Source: an uncultured Pelosinus sp. (lineage in GTDB: Bacteria > Bacillota > Negativicutes > UMGS1260). Taken from it: DNA of 15,199 bases. The notes under the pieces were generated by a model. The model saw only the letters and a program-made list of their open reading frames with translations, searched no databases and was not told where the DNA came from. Both the position numbers and the translations under genes were made by a program. The stretch spans positions 1-15,199 of the forward strand of contig URQW01000062.1 of the NCBI GenBank assembly GCA_900550105.1, read 5' to 3'. The first letter of the stretch is position 1, and every line of letters starts with the position of its first letter. Positions 1 to 6,084 of this stretch are shown here, one piece after another.

Positions 1-144
1 GAAGCTGCTTATGAGTTAGCGCAACTGCACCAAATAGAAATGCCCATTACCTATGAGGCGTATCGCGTAATTTATCAAGGCAAAGATCCCAAACAGGCTG
101 TGCTTGATCTCATGACTCGCGGCCGAACTGAAGAAAACTGGTAA
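1..144 (+). CDS. gpsA: Glycerol-3-phosphate dehydrogenase [NAD(P)+], C-terminal end (partial)
   Basis: The open frame enters from the left edge and ends at TAA 142-144, leaving 47 residues. The peptide contains YELAQLHQIEMPIT, a VIYQGKDPKQAV stretch and a terminal LMTRGRTEENW. This is the usual last helix region of GpsA (the -EMPI- and -LM.R- signatures before the C terminus). The enzyme reduces dihydroxyacetone phosphate to sn-glycerol-3-phosphate for phospholipid synthesis in the cytoplasm. A gpsA gene shortly before spoIVA is familiar from endospore formers. A strong hairpin terminator follows the stop directly, so spoIVA is probably transcribed separately. The identification rests on a short tail, but the motif match and the neighbour agree. 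Confidence 0.85.
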   Translation, partial: EAAYELAQLHQIEMPITYEAYRVIYQGKDPKQAVLDLMTRGRTEENW

Positions 145-180
145 AAAGAGTATGGAATATTCCGTACTCTTTTTCTTTTG
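143..180 (+). terminator. Intrinsic terminator after gpsA
   Basis: Bases 143-155 pair with 162-174 (arms AAAAAGAGTATGG and CCGTACTCTTTTT, one T-G wobble) around a short A/T loop, followed by more T-rich sequence. The stem begins inside the gpsA stop codon. It probably ends the gpsA transcript and insulates spoIVA. Confidence 0.8.
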
Positions 181-208
181 GTATAATTAGGAACCCTCCA
201 CATATATT
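181..208 (+). promoter_or_regulatory. Possible sigma-E promoter of spoIVA
   Basis: GTATAAT at 181-187 and CATATATT at 201-208 are separated by 13 bases. The known sigma-E consensus is roughly KMATATT, 13-15 bases, CATACAMT, so the match is about 5/7 and 6/8. In Bacillus, spoIVA is transcribed by sigma-E in the mother cell, which fits. The start would lie about 60 bases before the ATG. AT-rich sequence makes chance matches easy, so this is only a candidate. Confidence 0.4.
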
Positions 209-275
209 TATAATGATAATGACGATTTTGCTTAGTTTGTGAGCCGAGGCCAGGGGAAGCAGGGGAGGGGACAAA

Positions 276-1754
276 ATGGAAAGATTTGATTTATTTCGCG
301 ATATTGCCGAACGGACCGGCGGCGACATTTATTTAGGCGTAGTTGGTCCGGTACGCACAGGAAAATCTACTTTTATTAAGCGGTTTATGGTAACTTTAGT
401 GCTGCCGAATATTGTGGATCCTTATGACAAAGAGCGGGCCAAAGATGAACTGCCCCAAAGCGCTGCCGGAAAGACAATCATGACAACAGAACCCAAATTC
501 ATTCCAAATGAGGCAGTGGAAATTTCCATCAAAGAAAATGTTACAGTACGCGTTCGCCTGGTTGATTGTGTTGGTTACACTGTTGACGGAGCATTAGGCT
601 ATGAAGAGCAAGATGGGCCGCGTATGGTGCTGACTCCTTGGTTTGAAGAAGAAATTCCCTTTCAAGAAGCAGCGGAAGTAGGAACGAAAAAAGTCATTGC
701 CGAGCATTCTACGATTGGTCTTGTGGTTACGACAGATGGATCAGTGACCGACTTACCCCGTGAGAACTATACGGCGGCGGAAGAACGGGTCATTACCGAA
801 TTAAAAGAAATCGGCAAACCTTTTCTCGTATTATTCAATACGAATAGGCCGACAGCGAAAGAAACGCGAGAACTGATTGCCAAACTAGAGAGTAAATATG
901 ATGTGCCTGTTTTGCCTGTCGACTGTGCTCAATTAAATTCTGATGATATTTATGCGATTTTGCAGGAAGTTCTCTATGAGTTTCCTGTCAAGGAAGTTAA
1001 TATTTCTTTGCCCAAATGGGTAGAGGAGTTAGAAACAGATCATTGGCTGCGTCTTAAATTTGACGATGCTGTCCATGAAGTCGTCCAATATATTAAGCGC
1101 CTGCGAGATATTGATAGGGCTATTGATGATTTATCAAGCTACGAGTTTATTGCTGATGTCATTTTGCATGATATGGACCTGGGTAGTGGTGTCGCCGTGA
1201 TTGAGATGACTGCAAGACCGGATTTATTTTATTCCATTTTAGAAGAATTGACTGGTTTTACTATTGGCGGCGAGCATCAGTTGCTACGGCTCATGAAGGA
1301 ATTATCTTACGCGAAACGGGAATATGACAAAGTGGCTATGGCGCTATCGGAAGTCAAAACGACAGGTTATGGAATCGTTACGCCCCAGCTTGACGAAATG
1401 GTTTTGGAAGAGCCGGAAATTATTCGTACAGGCAACCGCTTTGGCGTAAAACTGAGAGCGTCCGCTCCCTCACTGCATATTATTAAAACGGATGTGCAGG
1501 CGGAAATATCGCCGATTATCGGGACGGAAAAGCAAAGTGAAGAACTGATTCAATATCTTATGAGAGAATTTGAGGGCGAGCCGGAAAAAATCTGGCGCAC
1601 AAATCTCTTTGGAAAATCCTTAAATGCACTTGTACGAGAAGGAATACAGAACAAGTTAACAGGTATGCCCGAAAATGCCCAGATCAAACTTAGAGAAACT
1701 TTACAAAAAATTGTAAATGACGGCAGCGGCGGCCTGATTTGTATCATTTTTTAA
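276..1754 (+). CDS. spoIVA: Stage IV sporulation protein A, spore coat morphogenetic ATPase
   Basis: The product is 492 aa, the same length as Bacillus SpoIVA. SpoIVA polymerises in an ATP-dependent way on the mother-cell face of the forespore membrane and anchors the coat basement layer, and is needed for cortex formation. The Walker A loop GPVRTGKST lies at residues 24-32, with K30 as the ATP-binding lysine. The adjacent threonines T70-T71 sit where the family has its switch/sensor threonines (MTTEP). VDCVGYTVDG supplies the Walker B-like segment. The conserved C terminus ends in GSGGLICIIF; in Bacillus this end contacts SpoVM and the membrane. The start is well supported: a purine-rich Shine-Dalgarno AGGGGAGGGG at 261-270 lies 5 bases before the ATG. 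A sigma-E-like promoter lies upstream and a terminator follows, so it looks monocistronic. Confidence 0.97.
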   Translation: MERFDLFRDIAERTGGDIYLGVVGPVRTGKSTFIKRFMVTLVLPNIVDPYDKERAKDELPQSAAGKTIMTTEPKFIPNEAVEISIKENVTVRVRLVDCVGYTVDGALGYEEQDGPRMVLTPWFEEEIPFQEAAEVGTKKVIAEHSTIGLVVTTDGSVTDLPRENYTAAEERVITELKEIGKPFLVLFNTNRPTAKETRELIAKLESKYDVPVLPVDCAQLNSDDIYAILQEVLYEFPVKEVNISLPKWVEELETDHWLRLKFDDAVHEVVQYIKRLRDIDRAIDDLSSYEFIADVILHDMDLGSGVAVIEMTARPDLFYSILEELTGFTIGGEHQLLRLMKELSYAKREYDKVAMALSEVKTTGYGIVTPQLDEMVLEEPEIIRTGNRFGVKLRASAPSLHIIKTDVQAEISPIIGTEKQSEELIQYLMREFEGEPEKIWRTNLFGKSLNALVREGIQNKLTGMPENAQIKLRETLQKIVNDGSGGLICIIF

Positions 1755-1760
1755 AGGGGA

Positions 1761-1791
1761 GAGCCAGTCAGAGGAGACTGGTTCTTTTTTT
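1761..1791 (+). terminator. Intrinsic terminator after spoIVA
   Basis: AGCCAGTC (1762-1769) pairs with GACTGGTT (1776-1783) around a six-base loop, followed by a run of T from 1785. It lies 7 bases after the spoIVA stop. Confidence 0.85.
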
Positions 1792-1813
1792 ATGAATTGC
1801 TTTATACTGAAAA

Positions 1814-1861
1814 TTCACTATAAATATACCTTGTGTTGATAGGTGAGAGACGTATAGTGAA
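1814..1861 (+). repeat. Inverted repeat upstream of the threonine operon promoter
   Basis: TTCACTATA at 1814-1822 and TATAGTGAA at 1853-1861 form a perfect 9-base inverted repeat enclosing 30 bases. Inside it, ACCT and AGGT (about 1828-1844) could pair as a smaller inner stem. It ends 16 bases before the -35 element of the next promoter. Possible roles are an operator or an upstream DNA structure; there is no T-run, so it is not a normal terminator. The function is unknown. Confidence 0.45.
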
Positions 1862-1877
1862 AAATAAATAATTTTTC

Positions 1878-1906
1878 TTGTGTTATTTTGGCCTGTATTA
1901 TATAAT
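1878..1906 (+). promoter_or_regulatory. Sigma-A promoter of the ACT-hom-thrB operon
   Basis: TTGTGT (1878-1883), a 17-base spacer and a perfect TATAAT (1901-1906). The predicted start, near 1912, gives a leader of about 50 bases, too short for a T-box or other known large riboswitch, so no threonine riboswitch is seen here. Confidence 0.65.
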
Positions 1907-1961
1907 GTCTACTGTAAATAGATAATGTTCCGTTTATGAAGCACTAGAAGGAGGCAATACA

Positions 1962-2408
1962 GTGACGGGTCAAAAAGCCGTATTTTATCTTGTCAGGGAG
2001 GAAATCCTGCCTGAAGCAATTAAGAAAACAATCAAAGTCAAAGAACTCTTAAAACGAGGCGAAGTAAAAACCATTAATGAGGCTGTGGAAAAAATGGAAT
2101 TAAGCCGCAGCGCTTATTATAAATACAAAGATTATGTATTTCCTTTTTATGAAGCGAGTCAGGAGAAAATTGTTACTCTGGCGCTGCTTTTAGAGCATAA
2201 GCAGGGTGTGCTTTCGCGTGTCTTAAACACCATTGCTGGTGATCGCGGCAGCGTTCTTACGATCAATCAGGGCATTCCTCTCCAGGGAGTAGCCAATGCG
2301 ACGATTTCCATTGAAACGGCGGAGCTTGATATTGATTTAGAAGCGCTGCTTGATAAATTAAGAATGATTGAAGGCGTCAAACGGTTAGAAGTATTAGGTC
2401 AAGCCTAA
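1962..2408 (+). CDS. UPF0735-type ACT-domain protein (PheB-like)
   Basis: The 148-aa product has a C-terminal ACT domain (about residues 70-145, starting VTLALLLEHKQGVLSRVLNT, with an internal GVANATISIE strand). A basic N-terminal part contains EKMELSRSAYYKYKD, which resembles a helix-turn-helix. Length and layout match the small UPF0735/PheB family. Those proteins are often labelled chorismate mutase by homology alone, with no catalytic site that I can see. ACT domains bind amino acids, so placement directly before hom and thrB suggests a threonine- or homoserine-responsive regulator; that role is inferred. The GTG start is supported by a strong AAGGAGG (1948-1954) seven bases upstream. The stop is followed by hom after 34 bases, in the same operon. 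Confidence 0.85.
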   Translation: MTGQKAVFYLVREEILPEAIKKTIKVKELLKRGEVKTINEAVEKMELSRSAYYKYKDYVFPFYEASQEKIVTLALLLEHKQGVLSRVLNTIAGDRGSVLTINQGIPLQGVANATISIETAELDIDLEALLDKLRMIEGVKRLEVLGQA

Positions 2409-2442
2409 TAACAGAGTTGGTCATGGGAGAGGGGAAGCTGCG

Positions 2443-3744
2443 ATGAAAGAGACGATTCAGGTCGGTTTATTAGGACTCGGGACAGTCGGTACCGGAGTTG
2501 TTAAAATTATTGAAAATGATACTTGTTCCATGGCCCAAAAAGTAGGCATGCCTGTAAAGATTGCTAAAATTTTGGTACGCAACAAGGAAAAGGCCAGAGG
2601 AGTACAGACGGATGCTGTCATTACGACAGATCCTGATGAGATTCTGCTTGATCCGAATATCGATATTGTCGTGGAAGTTCTCGGCGGTGAAGAGCCAGCG
2701 CGTACGTATATATTGAAAGCCCTTAAGGCGGGAAAACATGTCGTAACAGCAAACAAGAATGTAGTTGCTCTATATGGCAAAGAGTTTTTTGCAGCAGCTG
2801 AAGAAAATAACGTGGACTTTATGTTTGAAGCTAGCGTTGGCGGCGGGATTCCGATTATTCGCCCGTTAAAGCAATGTCTTGCTGCGAATCATATTACGGA
2901 AGTCATGGGAATTGTCAATGGTACGACAAATTATATTCTGACAAAAATGACGGAAGAGCTGCTTGATTTTGACACTGTGCTTAAAGAAGCCCAGGACAAA
3001 GGGTATGCCGAAGCCGATCCGACTGCCGATATTGGCGGCTTGGATGCGGCGCGTAAGATTGCTATTTTGGCATCCATTGCTTTTAATACAAGAGTTCCCT
3101 TAGATGATGTATCAGTAGAAGGAATTGAAAACATTTCTGCCGAGGATGTAGCCTATGCGAAAGAACTTGGTTATATCATTAAGTTGATTGCTACCGCGAA
3201 GGAAACAGAGGAAGGCCTCAATGTACGAGTTCATCCGACTTTTATTCCGAAAAGCCATCCTTTAGCTGCGGTTAGTGATGTATTTAACGCAATCTATGTA
3301 AAAGGCGATGCCATTGGCGAAGCGATGTTTTATGGTCGCGGTGCCGGAGAAATGCCTACGGCGAGCGCTGTCGTAGCGGATGTTATGGATGTGGCTCGCG
3401 ATTTGTATCATCATGTCAGCAGTCGTATATTGTGTACATGTTTTGAAACACGTGATCTTTGCCCCGTAGAAAAGACCTACTCTCCCTACTATATCCGCAT
3501 TCTTGTGGAAGATAAGCCCGGCGTTTTAGCGGCTATTGCTGGCGCTTTTGGTGCGCAGCAAGTCAGTCTTCACTCAGTTATTCAAAAACGTAAAGTAAAT
3601 AATTACTCAGAAATTGTTCTGATCACTTACCGAGTTACCGATGGTAATGTGCGCATGGCATTACGGACTTTATCGGGAATGCCTGTAGTGACAAATATCA
3701 AGAGTGTAATTCGTGTAGAAACAGAAGAAATCGACGGAATTTAA
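2443..3744 (+). CDS. hom: Homoserine dehydrogenase
   Basis: This 433-aa protein has the normal length of a stand-alone homoserine dehydrogenase with a C-terminal ACT domain. It reduces aspartate semialdehyde to homoserine with NAD(P)H, the branch step to threonine and methionine. The nucleotide-binding motif GLGTVG is at residues 11-16. The family signature NGTTNYIL starts at N159. It is followed by the substrate-site segment EADPTADIGGLDAARK with the conserved acidic residues and lysine. From about residue 348 (YYIRILVEDKPGVLAAIAG) an ACT domain supplies likely threonine feedback inhibition. GGGAGAGGGG (2425-2434) lies 8 bases before the ATG. thrB follows after 12 bases. Nothing looks truncated. 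Confidence 0.96.
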   Translation: MKETIQVGLLGLGTVGTGVVKIIENDTCSMAQKVGMPVKIAKILVRNKEKARGVQTDAVITTDPDEILLDPNIDIVVEVLGGEEPARTYILKALKAGKHVVTANKNVVALYGKEFFAAAEENNVDFMFEASVGGGIPIIRPLKQCLAANHITEVMGIVNGTTNYILTKMTEELLDFDTVLKEAQDKGYAEADPTADIGGLDAARKIAILASIAFNTRVPLDDVSVEGIENISAEDVAYAKELGYIIKLIATAKETEEGLNVRVHPTFIPKSHPLAAVSDVFNAIYVKGDAIGEAMFYGRGAGEMPTASAVVADVMDVARDLYHHVSSRILCTCFETRDLCPVEKTYSPYYIRILVEDKPGVLAAIAGAFGAQQVSLHSVIQKRKVNNYSEIVLITYRVTDGNVRMALRTLSGMPVVTNIKSVIRVETEEIDGI

Positions 3745-3756
3745 GCGGGGGATATC

Positions 3757-4668
3757 ATGGCATCTGTAAGAGTACGTGTTCCCGGAACAACGGCCAATTG
3801 CGGACCAGGCTTTGATTCACTGGGGATGGCTTGTTCCATTTATAATTATGTATCCATCGAAGAGCGAAATGATGCTTCGATTGAAATTGAAGTAGAAGGC
3901 GAAGGCAAGGAATCAATTCCTGGCCCAGATCATAATATTGTAGTAAAAGCAATTCAAAAGGTTTGGGAGAAGGTTGATTACCCTAGCCGTGGTTTTCGTC
4001 TAACCTTGGAAAATCAAATTCCTTTAGCCAGAGGTCTAGGCAGCAGTGCGGCCGCTATTGTAGGCGGTCTAGTTGCAGCTAACGCTCTAGCTGGCGGCAA
4101 GCTGTCGAAAGCCGAGCTTTTAGAGCTAGCTACAGAAATGGAAGGTCATCCTGATAATGTAGCGCCAGCTTTATTTGGCGGTCTTACCATCGGTTTTATG
4201 GAAAATGGCAAGGGAAAGTGCTTACCGATTTTACCGTCAAAGCCGTTAACTATGGTTGTAGCTGTGCCTGATTTTCAGTTAGCTACCAAAACAGCGCGGC
4301 AAGTACTGCCGAAAGAAGTGCCCTATAGTGACGCTTTGTTTAATGTAAGCCGCACAGCTTTATTAGTAGGCGCCCTTTGCAGCGGCAATTATGATTTTTT
4401 GACGACGGCTTTGGAAGATCGACTTCACCAACCTTACAGAAAGTCCCTTATTGCCGGATTTGATGCCATTATTGCGGCAGCGAAAGAAGCTGGTGCGATT
4501 GGTACGGCTTTAAGCGGCGCTGGTCCCTGTATGATTTCGTTTACCATGAGTGAGCCGGAAAAAATCGGAGCGGCTATGGTTGAAGCTTTTCAACAAGCAG
4601 GCGTTCAAGCATGCTATCACATCTTGACATTAGATGAACGAGGTGCTGAAGTTTTTGCCGCAAATTAA
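3757..4668 (+). CDS. thrB: Homoserine kinase
   Basis: The 303-aa product is a GHMP-family kinase that phosphorylates homoserine with ATP to O-phosphohomoserine, the substrate of threonine synthase. The glycine-rich ATP loop PLARGLGSSAAA is at residues 89-100. GHPDNVAPALFGG and the C-terminal ALSGAGPCMISF are the other two conserved GHMP motifs. The N terminus, VRVPGTTANCGPGFDSLG, is typical of ThrB. The gene starts 12 bases after hom behind a GGGGG ribosome site, so it is co-transcribed. No threonine synthase gene follows, so thrC must be elsewhere. A weak A/T-rich hairpin (4667-4674 with 4681-4688) overlaps the stop but lacks a good T-run. Confidence 0.96.
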   Translation: MASVRVRVPGTTANCGPGFDSLGMACSIYNYVSIEERNDASIEIEVEGEGKESIPGPDHNIVVKAIQKVWEKVDYPSRGFRLTLENQIPLARGLGSSAAAIVGGLVAANALAGGKLSKAELLELATEMEGHPDNVAPALFGGLTIGFMENGKGKCLPILPSKPLTMVVAVPDFQLATKTARQVLPKEVPYSDALFNVSRTALLVGALCSGNYDFLTTALEDRLHQPYRKSLIAGFDAIIAAAKEAGAIGTALSGAGPCMISFTMSEPEKIGAAMVEAFQQAGVQACYHILTLDERGAEVFAAN

Positions 4669-4693
4669 CATAAAGTAATTTTTATGTTTGCTA

Positions 4694-4722
4694 TTGACAA
4701 GTAAGTAAAATCTAGGTATAAT
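4694..4722 (+). promoter_or_regulatory. Consensus sigma-A promoter of tRNA-Pro
   Basis: TTGACA (4694-4699), exactly 17 bases, TATAAT (4717-4722). Both hexamers are perfect, as expected for a stable RNA gene. The mature tRNA begins 14 bases after the -10 element. Confidence 0.9.
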
Positions 4723-4735
4723 ATTTTTTGTGAGT

Positions 4736-4812
4736 CGGGGCGTGGCTCAGCTTGGTAGAGCGCTTCCTTGGGGTGGAAGAGGTCGTGAGTTCGAATCTCG
4801 CCGCTCCGACCA
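4736..4812 (+). tRNA. tRNA-Pro (anticodon GGG)
   Basis: The 77-base cloverleaf can be folded by eye. The acceptor CGGGGCG pairs with CGCTCCG, followed by A73 and an encoded CCA. The D stem is GCTC/GAGC. The anticodon stem CTTCC/GGAAG holds the loop TTGGGGT with anticodon GGG. The T arm contains GTTCGAATC. The C1-G72 pair is typical of bacterial tRNA-Pro. It reads CCC and CCU. Accessory genes begin directly downstream, and tRNA 3' ends are common tyrosine-integrase targets, so this is the likely left attachment site of the element to its right. Confidence 0.95.
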
Positions 4813-4831
4813 ATTAAATACTAGTAATATC

Positions 4832-4865
4832 AAGGCTTCTGAGGTTTTCCTCAGAAGCCTTTTTG
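4832..4865 (+). terminator. Intrinsic terminator of tRNA-Pro
   Basis: AAGGCTTCTGAGG (4832-4844) and CCTCAGAAGCCTT (4849-4861) form a perfect 13-base-pair stem with a TTTT loop and a T-run. It is 19 bases downstream of the tRNA CCA. Confidence 0.9.
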
Positions 4866-4880
4866 TGCTGTTATGGTAAA

Positions 4881-4921
4881 CTGGGTCCTGTATTGGGTCT
4901 TTTTTTGTATTTGGGTTTTGG
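4881..4921. repeat. GGGT repeats, possible integrase arm sites next to the tRNA
   Basis: TGGGTC at 4882-4887 and 4894-4899, then TTGGGTTTTGGG at 4910-4921, give a short run of near-direct repeats; the first two copies are 12 bases apart. Short clustered direct repeats beside a tRNA attachment core are what tyrosine integrases use as arm-type sites, so this may mark the inside of the left element end. Seen directly: the repeats. Inferred: the role. Confidence 0.35.
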
Positions 4922-5143
4922 GAAAGCGTATGGAGTAGAGACAATTTCTTTAATTCCAAGCAGGAAAAGTTTTTTGATAATTCAGTTGTTTGGTGATTGA
5001 TGACTTCCATAGCATATAGTGGAACCAAGAACCATAGGGTTACCCTTGTGAATTTTTTTGGTATATTTTGAAAATCGATAAAGTAAAATAAAGGAATAAG
5101 TCGATAAACGCCTAACAATTTAAATAGTAAGAATTGAGGCAAA
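4922..5143. other. Upstream region of the defence operon
   Basis: No gene is convincing here. The stretch should contain the promoter of the three-gene operon, but no clear -35/-10 pair with good spacing is visible; TATATT at 5062-5067 is the best -10 candidate, with a poor -35. TCGATAAA occurs twice in direct orientation (5075-5082 and 5101-5108, 26 bases apart), and AGGGT-T-ACCCT forms a small palindrome at 5036-5046. Either could bind a regulator. Confidence 0.3.
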
Positions 5144-6073
5144 GTGGTGAACTTGATGTGGGAAGAGTTTGTTCAAATAAATGAAGAGTGGCTAACTAAA
5201 TACTTAATTATGCATGGCTTCTATGAACATGAAAAAGTAAAAGTGAGATGCTATAGTATTCAGTTTTCAGGTAATTTGAATGATTTTGCTGCCCTTGCTA
5301 AGTATGCAGCTTTACAAATTCCTGAATATGTGTTTGGAGCCAAGGGAATTAAAAAGATAGGTCCTAAAGAAGCTTTCATGGAGGCTATGAAATATTTTGG
5401 ACAGAGAGTGACTAAAACTGAAGGCAAATATGGAGAGCTCATGCTGTTTCTATTTGTCGAGAGTGTTCTTAAATGCCCCCTTGTGGCATATAAGCTTCGT
5501 TCTTTATCAAATTTTTCGGATCAAGTGAAAGGTGCAGATGGAGTATTTCTAGGTAATTATGAATATCAGCCCGGTAAATTTTTTGAAGCTAGATTAATCG
5601 GAGAATCTAAAATCATGGAATCGTTTTCGAATTGTGTAACAGAAGCTTATTCATCATTAAATCGTTTTCATGACAAAATTACTGGTCCAGAGTTTATGGC
5701 TACAGAGTTTATTGTCGCAAAAAACAACATTTTTGATTCTGAAGATGTTGATATTGATGAACTATATGATAGTTTAACCCCGGGAACATCTTCGTTCATT
5801 AAAAAGATGTGGGTTCATCCCATTTTTATAATGTACGAAACAAACGTAATTAATTCAATTGAAACGAAAGCAAATAGTCGAGAGGAGGCTGAAATCTTAT
5901 TGAGAGAATATCTCCTCGGAAGAGGAGAAGAACAAATTACATACATAAAAGAAAAACTAAATAATAATCCCGAACTACGGAAAGTTTATCTCGATTTTTT
6001 TATTATTCCAGTGAAGAGTGTTGAAAAGTTTAGAAATGAAGTTTGTTATAACATACATGGTGAAATCATTTAG
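5144..6073 (+). CDS. hamA: DUF1837/HamA-like nuclease, first gene of a Hachiman-type defence operon
   Basis: The product is about 309 aa, near the size of HamA proteins. The centre has a PD-(D/E)XK-like core: KGADGVFLG with D132, a strand, then RLIGESKIMES with E154 and K156 (GExK). This motif pair is the signature of DUF1837, and in characterised Hachiman the E-x-K pair is the HamA nuclease site. HamA is known to be held inactive by HamB until the helicase senses damaged DNA; applying that here is inference. The start is uncertain: GTG codons at 5144 and 5147 follow TGAGG (5135-5139), while ATG at 5156 (305 aa) has GGTGA five bases upstream. The stop is 11 bases before the helicase gene, so the two are co-transcribed. 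Base use is more AT-rich than in the core genes. Confidence 0.8.
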   Translation: MVNLMWEEFVQINEEWLTKYLIMHGFYEHEKVKVRCYSIQFSGNLNDFAALAKYAALQIPEYVFGAKGIKKIGPKEAFMEAMKYFGQRVTKTEGKYGELMLFLFVESVLKCPLVAYKLRSLSNFSDQVKGADGVFLGNYEYQPGKFFEARLIGESKIMESFSNCVTEAYSSLNRFHDKITGPEFMATEFIVAKNNIFDSEDVDIDELYDSLTPGTSSFIKKMWVHPIFIMYETNVINSIETKANSREEAEILLREYLLGRGEEQITYIKEKLNNNPELRKVYLDFFIIPVKSVEKFRNEVCYNIHGEII

Positions 6074-6084
6074 GCGGTGCTTAT

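Noticed and set aside
1912..1961. Possible T-box or threonine riboswitch before the ACT-hom-thrB operon
   Set aside because: The leader after the predicted start is only about 50 bases, with no terminator/antiterminator pair and no T-box sequence.
4747..5142. 131-codon minus-strand frame ending in RRDSNSRPLPPQGS
   Set aside because: Its C-terminal part is the reverse complement of the tRNA-Pro gene and its terminator; SNSRPLPPQGS is the well-known false translation of a tRNA T arm and anticodon arm. No ribosome site supports it.
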